A DNA stretch of 64,000 nucleotides from positions 62,001 to 126,000 of the forward strand of contig JAFTUI010000017.1 of NCBI GenBank assembly GCA_017466345.1. The letters run 5' to 3'. The notes below the pieces were generated by a model. That model saw only the letters and a program-made list of their open reading frames with translations. It ran no database searches and was not told the origin of the DNA. Shown one piece after another: positions 25,920-34,931 of this stretch (position 1 is the stretch's first letter; each line of letters begins with the position of its first letter). The position numbers and the translations under genes are program-made. Source of the stretch: Tidjanibacter sp. (lineage in GTDB: Bacteria; Bacteroidota; Bacteroidia; Bacteroidales; Rikenellaceae).

Positions 25920-27887
25920 CTATTTGTGGAGTTCAAGACCCTTATTCATCCACTCAACAAAGGCATTGACGTTGAGGTCGTAGCCACGAGCATCGCCCAA
26001 CTGCTGACCCTCTGCATCGAGGATTACATAGTGGGGCTGTGCGTTAGCGCCGAACTTTTCGAGTGCAAATGCGGAGTTGATTTTGCCGAGGGTTTTGAGA
26101 GTCTTGCCATTCGAGGCAGTTACCCACTCGCTCTCGTCCAACTTGGTTTTGTCATCAACGTAGAGTGCGCAGATAACAAAATCGTTCTCCAATTTAGCCT
26201 TCACGGTGGGGTCGCTCCATACGCGGCTCTCCATCTCGCGGCAGTTTACGCAGCCGTGACCCGTAAAGTCGAGGAAGATGGGTTTGCCAACCTTTGCAGC
26301 GTAAGCCTTTGCCTCCTCCAAGTCGAAGAAACCGTCCAAGCCGAGGGGCAATTCGAGGAAGTCACCATACTTAACGGTGGTGATGTCGCTGTCGTTATTG
26401 GCGGTTGTGGTGGTGTGCGAGCCACTACCAATCACAAACTCCTGACTCTGCATAGGAGGCAGGTAGCCCGAAAGACCCCTCAGAGGCGCACCCCACATAC
26501 CGGGAATCATATATACCACAAAGGCGAAGACGCCGATGGCGGCAAACAAGCGGAAGGTTGAGATATACTTAACCTCCGAATCGTGTTTGAATTTGAGCTT
26601 ACCAAGCAGGTAGAAGCCCAGCAGAGTGAAGCATACAATCCAAATAGCGAGGTAGATCTCCCTATCCAGCAAGCCCCAGTGGTAAACCTGGTCGGCTGTG
26701 GAGAGGAATTTCAAACCAAGAGCAACCTCCACGAAACCGAGCACAACCTTAACCGAGTTGAGCCAGCCACCACTCTTGGGCATCTTGTTGAGCAAGCCGG
26801 GGAAGAGGGCGCACAATACGAAAGGAATGGAGAATGCCAGCGAGAACGCCATCATTGCGAAGATGGGGGTCCAAACCTCGCCCTGTGTAGCCTTGATAAG
26901 TACCGAGCCTACGATAGGACCTGTACAGGAGAAGGATACGAGCACAAGGGTAAGAGCAAGGAAGAACACACCACCCAAGCCCTTCTTCTTATCTACATTC
27001 TCGTCACTCTTATTGACAAGTTTCGAGGGCAATACAATCTCGAAAGCACCGAAGAACGATGCAGCGAAGATCATAAATACGATGAAGAATACGATGTTGG
27101 GGAGCCAGTGTGTAGCCAGCCAGTTGAAGATGTCTGCCGTAACAGCATCGCCACCCACTACGCGAGTGATGATGATGAGGGCTGCGATAGGCAGAGTGTA
27201 GAGTGCTACGATGAAGACACCGTACATAATGGCGCGGAACTTGGCTTTTGCCTTGTTCTCCGAACCCTTCATAAAGAACGATACGGTCATAGGCACCATA
27301 GGGAACACGCAAGGAGTCAAGAGTGCTGCAAAGCCCCAGATGATAGCCTCGATAATCATAGCCCAGAAGTTGCCACCATTGCTCTTAGCCTCTGCCGAAG
27401 CCACCTGAGCCTCCTCTTTGGGAGCCACAACAACCTCTTTGCCGAGTTTTACTTCGAGTTCAGCCTCGCCCATCTGGCAAGTGCCCTCGGTGCACTCCTG
27501 CCACTCTACGGTAATGGCTACCTTGGCGTTCTTTTTGTGAGCGGCAACCTTCTGAGTGAAAGTAACTTCGCCCGAGTAGTCGCCCATATCAATCATAAAG
27601 ATGTCATCGTAGTATGTGTGGGGCTCGCGCGAAGCGGTAACCTCGCCTTCGAGCGAGATTTTCTCCGACTCTACGGTGATGGTTGTGGGGTTGTAGCCAC
27701 CGAGTTCGCCCAAAGCGTAGATGTGGAGGTCTTCGGGAACCTGAGCGGTTACGTTGATGTTGTAGTAGCCCTCGCCAAGATTCTCCACTTCGGCACTCCA
27801 AGCGGTGCGGGTTGTACCCTCCTGAGCCATACCCATAGTCGCAAAGAGCGAGAAGAGAGCAGTAAGCAAAATTTTACTGAATTTCAT
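25920..27887 (-). CDS. DsbD-family thiol:disulfide interchange protein
   Basis: This protein moves reducing power from the cytoplasm to the periplasm. The 655-residue product has a signal peptide (MKFSKILLTALFSLFATMGM), an N-terminal periplasmic DsbD-alpha-like domain (about 25-150) and a central membrane domain with the redox Cys of LLTPCVFPMVPM and SFSCTGPIVGS. A C-terminal thioredoxin-like domain has FLDFTGHGCVNCREME, where CVNC is the active pair. All three parts of full-length DsbD are present. A TATATTTG box (reverse of 27950-27957) lies 63 bp upstream. It may support exported proteins such as the Cys peptidase and the lipoproteins. Confidence 0.93.
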   Translation of the reverse strand: MKFSKILLTALFSLFATMGMAQEGTTRTAWSAEVENLGEGYYNINVTAQVPEDLHIYALGELGGYNPTTITVESEKISLEGEVTASREPHTYYDDIFMIDMGDYSGEVTFTQKVAAHKKNAKVAITVEWQECTEGTCQMGEAELEVKLGKEVVVAPKEEAQVASAEAKSNGGNFWAMIIEAIIWGFAALLTPCVFPMVPMTVSFFMKGSENKAKAKFRAIMYGVFIVALYTLPIAALIIITRVVGGDAVTADIFNWLATHWLPNIVFFIVFMIFAASFFGAFEIVLPSKLVNKSDENVDKKKGLGGVFFLALTLVLVSFSCTGPIVGSVLIKATQGEVWTPIFAMMAFSLAFSIPFVLCALFPGLLNKMPKSGGWLNSVKVVLGFVEVALGLKFLSTADQVYHWGLLDREIYLAIWIVCFTLLGFYLLGKLKFKHDSEVKYISTFRLFAAIGVFAFVVYMIPGMWGAPLRGLSGYLPPMQSQEFVIGSGSHTTTTANNDSDITTVKYGDFLELPLGLDGFFDLEEAKAYAAKVGKPIFLDFTGHGCVNCREMESRVWSDPTVKAKLENDFVICALYVDDKTKLDESEWVTASNGKTLKTLGKINSAFALEKFGANAQPHYVILDAEGQQLGDARGYDLNVNAFVEWMNKGLELHK

Positions 27888-27949
27888 AGATGATAAAAAT
27901 GTGTATTGTTTATTTTTAGGTTTTATTAGTTTCAGCAGTTTTCAACACG

Positions 27950-27957
27950 CAAATATA
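27950..27957 (-). promoter_or_regulatory. Promoter -7 box for dsbD-like gene
   Basis: The minus strand reads TATATTTG, matching TAnnTTTG, 63 bp upstream of the start codon. Confidence 0.5.
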
Positions 27958-28089
27958 TCTATTTTTTCGGGATTACCCACCCCTTTACCGATTTATGGCA
28001 CTTTTTTGTACATTTTTGGCGACAAAAACGGATACTCCACGCCCTCTTGGGTACGTTTATTGTAAAAAAATCACAAAAATGTTCACACA

Positions 28090-29334
28090 ATGAAACGATT
28101 ACATCTTATTCCTATTCTTGCCCTATTGCTTATGAGCAACATCCCCTCCACCTTTGCACAGACACCTCGCGGCAACGCCCGAGATGGAAGTTTCTTTACC
28201 CCCGAAGCACTCCCTTACAGCGTGCTCAGAATGAGGGAGTTTATGCCCACCACCAATGTGCCGCGTGGTAACGAGGCTCGTATTACCTCATTCCGCTACG
28301 CCCTCCAAGAGGAGGCTATCGACCGCCTTAGGTTTGTTCCTATTGGCAAGACGGAGCCCATAACTTGGCTCCAATCGCTCGAAGAGAACTACACAGACGG
28401 CATAATCATCCTCCATCGGGGGCGAATAATATACGAGCGTTACTTTGGCGAAATGACCTCCGAGAGTCTTCACGCCCTTATGAGCGTTACAAAGTCCTTT
28501 ACGGGAACTCTTGCTGCTACATTAGTAGCCGAGGGTAAGTTGGACCCACAGGCGAGGGTTAGTTACTACCTGCCCGAACTTGCCGATAGCGGATTTGGTA
28601 CAGCAACGGTGCGCGAGGTGATGGATATGACCACCGCCATAGCCTATTCGGAGGATTACACCGATCCCAATGCCGAGGTGTGGGGCTTCTCTGCCGCAGG
28701 GAATGCTATGGTTGAGCACCCCGAAGGCACCCCGCAAGGTTATCACGACTTTATGCCTACGGTTAAACAAGAGGGTGTTCACGGCGAGAGGTTTGGCTAT
28801 CGCACCATAAATACCGATGTACTCGGTTGGATTGTTGAGCGTGTTGGCGGAGCACCTCTTGCTGAGCAACTCCGCGCCCGAGTGTGGAGTCGTATGGGTA
28901 TGGAGCAAGATGCTTACTATCAGGTAGATGCTACGGGTACTGCCTTTGCGGGCGGAGGGCTCAATGCTGCATTGCGAGATTTGGCTCGCTTTGGCGAGAT
29001 GATGCGCCGAGAGGGTAGATGGCACGGCGAGCAGATAATACCCCGAGAGGTGGTGCGTGATATACGTTTTGGTAGTAACATCGAACCCTTTGCCGCCTCG
29101 GACTATGGCAAAAAACTCCCAGGGTGGAGCTATCGCAATATGTGGTGGGTGACCAACAATCCCAATGGTGCCTTTATGGCTCGCGGTGTTCACGGTCAGG
29201 CTATCTACATAGACCCGACAGCCGAGATGGTCATTGTGCGTGCGGCATCTAACCCCATAGCCTCCAACACCCACAACGACCCTATCTCCCTGCCTGCCTA
29301 CCAAGCCGTTGCGGACTATCTAATGGGAAATTGA
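28090..29334 (+). CDS. Exported serine hydrolase (class C beta-lactamase family)
   Basis: The 414-residue protein has a signal peptide (MKRLHLIPILALLLMSNIPS...AQ) and the beta-lactamase-like serine hydrolase fold. The SxxK motif is SVTK at residues 132-135, the Tyr motif is GYRTINTD near 240 (normally YSN), and the third motif is VHGQAIYID near 378 in place of HxG/KTG. The substrate is unknown; relatives include esterases, D-amino-acid peptidases and 6-aminohexanoate-dimer hydrolase. The sequence gives no sign that it is a true beta-lactamase. Confidence 0.9.
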   Translation: MKRLHLIPILALLLMSNIPSTFAQTPRGNARDGSFFTPEALPYSVLRMREFMPTTNVPRGNEARITSFRYALQEEAIDRLRFVPIGKTEPITWLQSLEENYTDGIIILHRGRIIYERYFGEMTSESLHALMSVTKSFTGTLAATLVAEGKLDPQARVSYYLPELADSGFGTATVREVMDMTTAIAYSEDYTDPNAEVWGFSAAGNAMVEHPEGTPQGYHDFMPTVKQEGVHGERFGYRTINTDVLGWIVERVGGAPLAEQLRARVWSRMGMEQDAYYQVDATGTAFAGGGLNAALRDLARFGEMMRREGRWHGEQIIPREVVRDIRFGSNIEPFAASDYGKKLPGWSYRNMWWVTNNPNGAFMARGVHGQAIYIDPTAEMVIVRAASNPIASNTHNDPISLPAYQAVADYLMGN

Positions 29335-29371
29335 GAGTTCCCCATATCTCTTATTTCCCAATAAACGAACT

Positions 29372-29419
29372 CCCCCCTCATTCTCGGGTATTAAAAAAGA
29401 TACCCAAGAATGAGGGGGG
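29372..29419. repeat. Hairpin with conserved apex, copy 2 (convergent terminator)
   Basis: CCCCCCTCATTCT (29372-29384) pairs with AGAATGAGGGGGG (29407-29419) around the same GGGTATTAAAAAAGATACCC apex as at 24753-24772. It lies between convergent genes and could terminate the serine hydrolase transcript. Confidence 0.8.
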
Positions 29420-29430
29420 TGTTTGTTTAC

Positions 29431-29462
29431 TGACTGATAACTGATAACTGATAACTGATAAC
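29431..29462. repeat. Heptamer array TGATAAC x4
   Basis: Four tandem TGATAAC units lie just before the rlmH stop codon, with a different unit from the other heptamer arrays in the window. Confidence 0.85.
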
Positions 29463-29471
29463 CGCTGACCT

Positions 29472-29945
29472 CTACCTATGATGGTACGGCTCGTTGTTGA
29501 TTATAGTCAGTGAGCGGTAGAGTTGTTCGGCGAAGATTGCACGGACAATCTGGTGCGAGAAGGTCATCTTCGAGAGGGCGATTTTGCCATTGGCACGAGC
29601 GTAGACCTCCTCCGAAAAACCATAAGGTCCGCCTATGATGAATACAAGCCTCTTGCAACCACTTGCCATACGTTTTTGCATCCAATCGGCAAACTCCTCG
29701 CTGGTGAGCTGCACTCCTCGCTCATCAAGAAGTGTCACATAGTCAGAGGTTTGCAGTAGGCGTAAGATGCTCTCGCCCTCCACCTTTTTCTGCTCTGCCT
29801 CGCTCATCGAGCGGGTGTTCTTCACATCGGGAATGATGGTTATGCCGAAACGTGTGTAGTGCCCGATACGCCCTTTATATTCCTCCACAAGTGCGCCAAC
29901 CTCTCGCGAGTCGGTCTTGCCGACAACTATCAGTTCGATGTTCAT
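29472..29945 (-). CDS. rlmH: 23S rRNA (pseudouridine-1915-N3)-methyltransferase
   Basis: RlmH methylates pseudouridine 1915 of 23S rRNA in helix 69, using SAM. The 157-residue SPOUT protein has LLDERGVQLTSEEFADW, FIIGGPYGFSEEV (the SAM-binding knot) and the invariant ending SLTIINNEPYHHR. Its length matches the family. It lies 8 bp after the GH2-like gene and is probably co-transcribed with it. Confidence 0.97.
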   Translation of the reverse strand: MNIELIVVGKTDSREVGALVEEYKGRIGHYTRFGITIIPDVKNTRSMSEAEQKKVEGESILRLLQTSDYVTLLDERGVQLTSEEFADWMQKRMASGCKRLVFIIGGPYGFSEEVYARANGKIALSKMTFSHQIVRAIFAEQLYRSLTIINNEPYHHR

Positions 29946-29953
29946 ACCCTTGC

Positions 29954-31297
29954 CTATTGCAGTGCTTCGGGGAGCCTTAGGTCGCTATTCCACTCGCCAG
30001 AGCCATATACTACGGGGCGTTCCATCTCGCGCTCTTTGAGCCACTCGTAGCACTTGTACATATTGTAGCCACCACCCGAGTTGCCGCCCAAACTCCACGC
30101 CACAATCGAGGGATGGATGCGCACTCGGTAGTAGGAGGACTCCACACGCCCCAAAAACTCGTTGAGCCACTGAGGATTGTTGGCAAGTGTGCCTCGGCGT
30201 GAGCGGTCGCCCCCTTTGGGGTCGGTGTTTATATTTGCCTGCTCCACAACATACATTCCCACTCGGTCGCAAATATCGTAGAACCAATAGGGTTGGGGGT
30301 GGGGAGTGTAGAGGGTGTTTATGTTCTGTTTTTTGAGAGCCTTGATATCTGCCTCGGTGGTCTTGGCACCCGAAGTTGTGGTGTAGTGAGCCGCGCGAAT
30401 ATCAATTGGCTTGCCATTGCGCAAAATCTGCCCATCGGCATAGGTGGTAGTTCCGAATCCTACCTTTATATTTATATACTCCGAGATGATGCCGCTGCGT
30501 TTGAGGTATAACGTCACATCGTAGAGTTTGGGACTCTCGGCACTCCATAGGCGCTCCATAGCCCCATAAATGTTGGTTGAAAAACGCAGTGTGTCGAGCC
30601 CCATACCTGCCACACTAACCTCCCTCAGGTCGTAGTATTTGAGCTCCTTCTCGGGCGAGTAGATGTCGTAGCCTACGGAAATCTGCTCGGTGGTGCGGCG
30701 CGAACTGCTCACCACAACATCCATAGTGAGCACTCCATAGCGTCCCTCTTCGTTGGGCTTGGCACTAACCAAAATATCGTGAATGTGGATGGGAGGTTGC
30801 GAGTAGAGGAAGATTTGCTCTTCCAGAGGGTTTTCGCCCAGCATCTCCGCAGGGCGCAGGTCGCACTCGGCGGGCGAGATGATGGCTATCTGGGTGATTC
30901 CGTCCTTGATGTATTTGCTGATGAGAAATTCGCTTGGTGTGCGGTTGTCCCTGCAACTGCCAACCGTGGAGCCATTGACCTCAATCCTCTTCTCGGCGGC
31001 TCCACCCTCGGTGTGGAGGAAAATATCCCTATCGCGCCATACCAAAGGAATCTCCACCTCATAGAGTGCCACACGCTCCCCCGACTCGTTGGTCAAGGTC
31101 TGTGTCTGCTTATATTGGAGGTTGAGGTAGTAACGCTCCACTGAACGGTCGCCCTTCTCGGCAGCATTGCGAGTAGAGTAGGAGATAAATTCGGTGCGGC
31201 GAGGTGCTATACCCTCGTTGGTGTAACCATTGGAGCTTTGCGCCATTGCCGAAAGCGTCAGGAGTGACGCAAGGAGTGTAAGGAGCCTCTTTCTCAT
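29954..31297 (-). CDS. GH2-like protein lacking catalytic residues (probable pseudoenzyme)
   Basis: The 447-residue protein has a signal peptide (LLTLSAMAQ) and the order of a LacZ-type GH2 enzyme: jelly-roll (about 55-175), Ig-like domain (about 185-285) and the start of a TIM barrel (about 290-440). The barrel matches LacZ closely: YDICDRVGMYVVEQANINTD, then IHPSIVAWSLGGNSGGGYN. The expected acid/base Glu in SLGNESG is Asn406, and the Mg ligands Glu and His of ANIETH are Asn357 and Asp359. The protein ends before the nucleophile Glu region. It looks intact as a gene but catalytically dead; a carbohydrate-binding or scaffold role is inference. Confidence 0.85.
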   Translation of the reverse strand: MRKRLLTLLASLLTLSAMAQSSNGYTNEGIAPRRTEFISYSTRNAAEKGDRSVERYYLNLQYKQTQTLTNESGERVALYEVEIPLVWRDRDIFLHTEGGAAEKRIEVNGSTVGSCRDNRTPSEFLISKYIKDGITQIAIISPAECDLRPAEMLGENPLEEQIFLYSQPPIHIHDILVSAKPNEEGRYGVLTMDVVVSSSRRTTEQISVGYDIYSPEKELKYYDLREVSVAGMGLDTLRFSTNIYGAMERLWSAESPKLYDVTLYLKRSGIISEYINIKVGFGTTTYADGQILRNGKPIDIRAAHYTTTSGAKTTEADIKALKKQNINTLYTPHPQPYWFYDICDRVGMYVVEQANINTDPKGGDRSRRGTLANNPQWLNEFLGRVESSYYRVRIHPSIVAWSLGGNSGGGYNMYKCYEWLKEREMERPVVYGSGEWNSDLRLPEALQ

Positions 31298-31338
31298 CGT
31301 GGTAAAAAGTGAAAAAGTTGGTTGTTGGTTGTTTTGAA

Positions 31339-31374
31339 AAGAGCCTCCGAGAGTACTTGCCCTCGGAGGCTCTT
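31339..31374 (-). terminator. Terminator of tnaA
   Basis: GAGCCTCCGAG (31341-31351) pairs with CTCGGAGGCTC (31362-31372); on the minus strand TTTTC follows. Confidence 0.85.
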
Positions 31375-31405
31375 CGTGTTAGTTATTCTCTAAGAGAGTA
31401 GGGAA

Positions 31406-32788
31406 TTACTCCTCAATCTTTTCGAGTTTAACAGTGAAGTGACGGAGGATAGGAGCCTCCTCAACGATGCGGTAACCGTGGGTAATCTTGTCAGCCCTCG
31501 ATTTGATGTTCTTCAAAGCGGCTGCAATGACTGCCATATGGTTGTCGGTGTAAACCCTACGAGCGATAGCCAAACGGGTGAGTTCGAGATCGCTGTAACG
31601 GTTCTCGCGAGTAACGGGGTCGCGGTCTGCCAAGATGGAGCCAATCTCGCAAGCACGGATACCAGCCTCCAAGTAGAGCTCAACAGCCAAAGTCTGAGCA
31701 GCAAACTCCTCTTTGGGTACGTTGGGCAACATCTTCTTAGCATCTACGAAGATAGCGTGACCACCTGCGGGGCGCTGGTAGGGTACGCCGTAGCGGTCGA
31801 GAAGTTTGCCGAGGTATGCTACCTGACGCATACGAGCGTCAAGCTGCTCGAACTCGGTATTCTCGTCAAGACCTACTGCCAGAGCGTTCATATCGCGACC
31901 TGCCAAACCACCATAGGTAACGAAGCCCTCGAAGGAGATGCAGAAGCGTTTTGCAAGGTCATACTCCTCCTGAGTACGCATAGCGCAGAAACCACCCATA
32001 TTTACCATACCGTCTTTCTTTGCCGAGATGGTCATAAGGTCTGCATAGGAGTAGATCTCCTTGACGATCTGTTTGATAGATTTGTTACCGTAGCCGGGCT
32101 CGCGTTTTTTGATGAAGTATGCGTTCTCTGCAAAACGAGCCGAGTCGATAAGGAGTTTGACGCCATACTGGTGGCAGAGTTCCGAAGTCTCGCGGATGTT
32201 CTTCATCGATACGGGCTGACCACCTGCGGTGTTGTTGGTGATGGTCAGAACGCAGAAAGGAATCTTCTCCTTAGGATATTTCTCAAATACTGCGCGGAGT
32301 TTCTCGATGTCTACCTCGCCTTTGAAGGGAACCTCCAACTGGGTGTCTTTTGCTGCATCGATGGTGCAGTCGATAGCGGTTGCTTTGCGCGACTCGATGT
32401 GACCTTTGGTGGTGTCGAAGTGCGAGTTACCGGGAACGATGTCGCCCTCTTTTACCAAGCCCGAGAAGAGTACGTTCTCGGCAGCACGACCCTGGTGGGT
32501 GGGCAAGAAGTAGTCGAAACCAAAGATGTTCTTAACTGCTTTTTTGAGGTTGAAGTAGGAGGTTGCACCTGCATAGCTCTCATCGCCGGTCATCATTGCA
32601 GCCCACTGCTTGTCACTCATCGAACCGGTGCCAGAGTCGGTCAGAAGGTCGATGTAAACCTGCTCTGCGGGGAGGTTGAAGAGGTTGTAGTGTGCCTCTT
32701 TGATCCATTTCTCGCGCTGACGGCGAGTCGAAGGTTTGATAGCTTCTACCGTTTTAATGCGGTAAGGTTCTGCGTAAGGTAATTTCAT
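31406..32788 (-). CDS. tnaA: Tryptophanase
   Basis: This PLP enzyme cleaves L-tryptophan to indole, pyruvate and ammonia. The 460-residue protein has YIDLLTDSGTGSMSDKQW, PTHQGRAAEN near 96, TNNTAGGQPVSM near 184, DSARFAENAYFIK near 215 and the PLP-binding lysine in ISAKKDGMVNMGG (Lys258). The closest alternative is tyrosine phenol-lyase, but DSARFAENAYF and RACEIGS (TPL has DATRCVENAYF and MERG) favour tryptophanase. No tnaC-like leader peptide is seen. A TTGA-N20-TAACTTTG promoter lies upstream. Confidence 0.95.
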   Translation of the reverse strand: MKLPYAEPYRIKTVEAIKPSTRRQREKWIKEAHYNLFNLPAEQVYIDLLTDSGTGSMSDKQWAAMMTGDESYAGATSYFNLKKAVKNIFGFDYFLPTHQGRAAENVLFSGLVKEGDIVPGNSHFDTTKGHIESRKATAIDCTIDAAKDTQLEVPFKGEVDIEKLRAVFEKYPKEKIPFCVLTITNNTAGGQPVSMKNIRETSELCHQYGVKLLIDSARFAENAYFIKKREPGYGNKSIKQIVKEIYSYADLMTISAKKDGMVNMGGFCAMRTQEEYDLAKRFCISFEGFVTYGGLAGRDMNALAVGLDENTEFEQLDARMRQVAYLGKLLDRYGVPYQRPAGGHAIFVDAKKMLPNVPKEEFAAQTLAVELYLEAGIRACEIGSILADRDPVTRENRYSDLELTRLAIARRVYTDNHMAVIAAALKNIKSRADKITHGYRIVEEAPILRHFTVKLEKIEE

Positions 32789-32863
32789 AGTTCTTTTTTT
32801 TGTTTTTTAGGGTTAATTATATGATTTTAGCCTTGTTTTGCTTGTATTTGCTCAAAAATCGCA

Positions 32864-32894
32864 CAAAGTTACATCTTTTTTCCGCAACTCTCAA
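32864..32894 (-). promoter_or_regulatory. Promoter of tnaA
   Basis: On the minus strand TTG (32894-32892) and TAACTTTG (32871-32864) are separated by 20 bp, close to the Bacteroidetes consensus. Confidence 0.6.
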
Positions 32895-32907
32895 CTTTCT
32901 ACCCTCA

Positions 32908-32932
32908 ATTTTGAATTTTGAATTTTGAATTT
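32908..32932. repeat. AATTTTG heptamer array
   Basis: Three tandem AATTTTG units directly abut the DUF4954 stop codon region. Confidence 0.8.
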
Positions 32933-32934
32933 CC

Positions 32935-34701
32935 TCAATCTCCTCTTACGGCTCGGAAGTCGGCAAGTCGTTCCTCTTCGCTCAGGCAGTCGATGCCATA
33001 GCCCACTTGGGATACGGTTTCAAAATCTTTTTCGCGGTCTTTGTCGGCAAAGCGTTTAATCTTGGCGGCGTACTCCCTGCCGAGTCTGATGACCTCCTGC
33101 AACTCCTCTGCGCTGGGGGTGTGGGAGAGCATATCGCCCACAGCTCCCACAGCCCAATCGTAGGCGTAGTCATCGTAGTTGTCCATAATGTGGTCGAAGG
33201 CGGCTTTGAGCCCTTCGGGGCTATCAATGTCGCCAGCTTCGAGCCTGTCGAGAATTTTTGCCATCTCGCTGTGGGGCATAAACTGTCCGCCACAATCTAT
33301 CCAATGACCTCTGCCCGATATATCCTCCCTTGCACCACCTTTGGTAAGCATCTCGGCGAGGTATTTATAGAGTGCTTCCGTATAGAGAGCCTTGCCCTGA
33401 TAGGCCGCCTTGCGTGAGATTTTCATCCTGCCCCAGTTGATGATGTCGGGACCCTCTATTTCCTCAGGACCAATGAGTTGTTTGAGTGTAGCAATGGCTT
33501 TTGCAAAACGAACTGCAATATATGGGTTGCACTCCTCGAAGTTGATGTTGTCGCGCTTTGTGCCCCTACGCTTGTCCCTCTTAGCCCACTTCGCCAAGTC
33601 GCGCACAGTGCCATAACTCGTCAGGTTGCGTGCGGGCATAAGGTACGAATCGCCCTCTTTCTCCACCAAGTAGGAGTAGGGGAAGGTGTCGGTGTCGGCG
33701 TGGTTGCGATGGCGGCCCAAGACTATCGTGAAGGCACCATTGCAACAAGGGAGCATTGTGTAGGCATTGCTGCCAAACTTCACACCCCTGAGGTGTATGC
33801 CCTGATGTACCGCACCTGTGCGGAAGAGGTGGTTGGATTGGTTGGTGCCACTGCCCGCATTGAAGAACGAAAAGAGTCCTGCAATCAGCAGCGAAGAGGA
33901 GTGGTGCGACACCGTGAAAGGTCCCGCAAAGATGCTGCACGCCTCGCAGTTCTCCATATGGGAGTTGGCAAAGAGTGCCGAGTCGGTGGCAGTGAGGTTT
34001 TCGATTATCACGCTCTGCCCCACAAAGCACCTGCGCAGGAGTGAGCCATTGTCTATCGAGGAGCCATCCTGCACGATGAAGTCGTACATCTTCACATCCA
34101 CACCAATCTCGGTGCGCGAGACGGACGAGGAGAGTATGGTGCCATTTTGGAGTATGGAGGCTCCGAAAATCTCGGCTGCCTCGCCAATCCTCACGTTGCG
34201 TATGATTTTGCAGTCGCATACTCTTGCATCGTTGCCTATGGTGCCGATGGTGGAGCTGACCTCCTTGGCGTGAGCCTCAGCCATAGCGTTGAGCCTCTCC
34301 ACAACCACCGGGCGGTGGCGATAGAGGGCGCACATATAGGCTGCCTGTACGGTAAGGTTGTCGAAGATGCGGATGCTCCTGCCGCCATTTTCGTTTATGA
34401 CAGCCACCTCGCTACCATTGCCAAAAGAGGTGGTGCCTTTGGTTTCGAGGATACCTATGTTCACAATCTTCACCCTATCGCCAATCTCGTAGTTGGCAAT
34501 GAAGGATGTTACATCCTTTATGGTAACTCCTGCGCCAATCCTCACATCTCCCTTGAAGCGGCAGCGACATACGTTTTCGGGTGTGAAGCCTTCGGTGCTG
34601 ACCAACACCTTCGACCAGTCGTCAGCCTTGCACCCGTTAGTCGTCATTATTGCCACCTCTTGGGAGGTGAGTGGGCGATATTTCTTCTCTTCTTTCTGCA
34701 T
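32935..34701 (-). CDS. DUF4954 family left-handed beta-helix protein
   Basis: The 588-residue protein begins YRPLTSQEVAIMTTNGCKAD, typical of DUF4954, a Bacteroidetes family annotated as putative acyl/nucleotidyl-transferase-like. The middle (about residues 50-330) consists of short hexapeptide-like coils (VRIGAGVTIKDV, VRIGEAAEIFGASILQNGTI, GVDVKMYDFIVQDGSSIDNG) that should fold as a left-handed beta-helix. The C-terminal 180 residues are helical. The function is unknown; related folds act as sugar-nucleotide or acyl transferases. A TACATTTG box (reverse of 34732-34739) is 30 bp upstream. Confidence 0.88.
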   Translation of the reverse strand: MQKEEKKYRPLTSQEVAIMTTNGCKADDWSKVLVSTEGFTPENVCRCRFKGDVRIGAGVTIKDVTSFIANYEIGDRVKIVNIGILETKGTTSFGNGSEVAVINENGGRSIRIFDNLTVQAAYMCALYRHRPVVVERLNAMAEAHAKEVSSTIGTIGNDARVCDCKIIRNVRIGEAAEIFGASILQNGTILSSSVSRTEIGVDVKMYDFIVQDGSSIDNGSLLRRCFVGQSVIIENLTATDSALFANSHMENCEACSIFAGPFTVSHHSSSLLIAGLFSFFNAGSGTNQSNHLFRTGAVHQGIHLRGVKFGSNAYTMLPCCNGAFTIVLGRHRNHADTDTFPYSYLVEKEGDSYLMPARNLTSYGTVRDLAKWAKRDKRRGTKRDNINFEECNPYIAVRFAKAIATLKQLIGPEEIEGPDIINWGRMKISRKAAYQGKALYTEALYKYLAEMLTKGGAREDISGRGHWIDCGGQFMPHSEMAKILDRLEAGDIDSPEGLKAAFDHIMDNYDDYAYDWAVGAVGDMLSHTPSAEELQEVIRLGREYAAKIKRFADKDREKDFETVSQVGYGIDCLSEEERLADFRAVRGD

Positions 34702-34731
34702 TGTTCTCGTTGGGAGATAATAATTAACCTA

Positions 34732-34739
34732 CAAATGTA
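34732..34739 (-). promoter_or_regulatory. Promoter -7 box for DUF4954 gene
   Basis: The minus strand reads TACATTTG, 30 bp before the start codon. Confidence 0.5.
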
Positions 34740-34814
34740 GGGTTTTTTGTGCAAAATATCCATATTAAATGGGGAAATATACCTTTTTTTAATTCTTTTT
34801 TGGAAAAGAATGTG

Positions 34815-34822
34815 TACATTTG
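34815..34822 (+). promoter_or_regulatory. Promoter -7 box for asnS
   Basis: TACATTTG on the plus strand fits TAnnTTTG and leaves a leader of about 100 nt before the asnS ATG at 34932. Confidence 0.5.
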
Positions 34823-34931
34823 TGACCGCAATTTAGCTTGGCAAGAAGTGTACCCACGCGGCGTGATGGGTGCCAAACGACAAAATGCGAACAGTTAAGA
34901 ATTCAAAAAAACGAAAAATAGTATAGAAATT

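Noticed and set aside
28090-29334. Antibiotic-resistance beta-lactamase
   Set aside because: Only the general SxxK fold is shared; YxN and KTG motifs are altered, so a resistance call is not justified.
31406-32788. Tyrosine phenol-lyase
   Set aside because: DSARFAENAYF and CEIGS segments match tryptophanase; the TPL-specific DATRCVENAYF and MERG signatures are absent.
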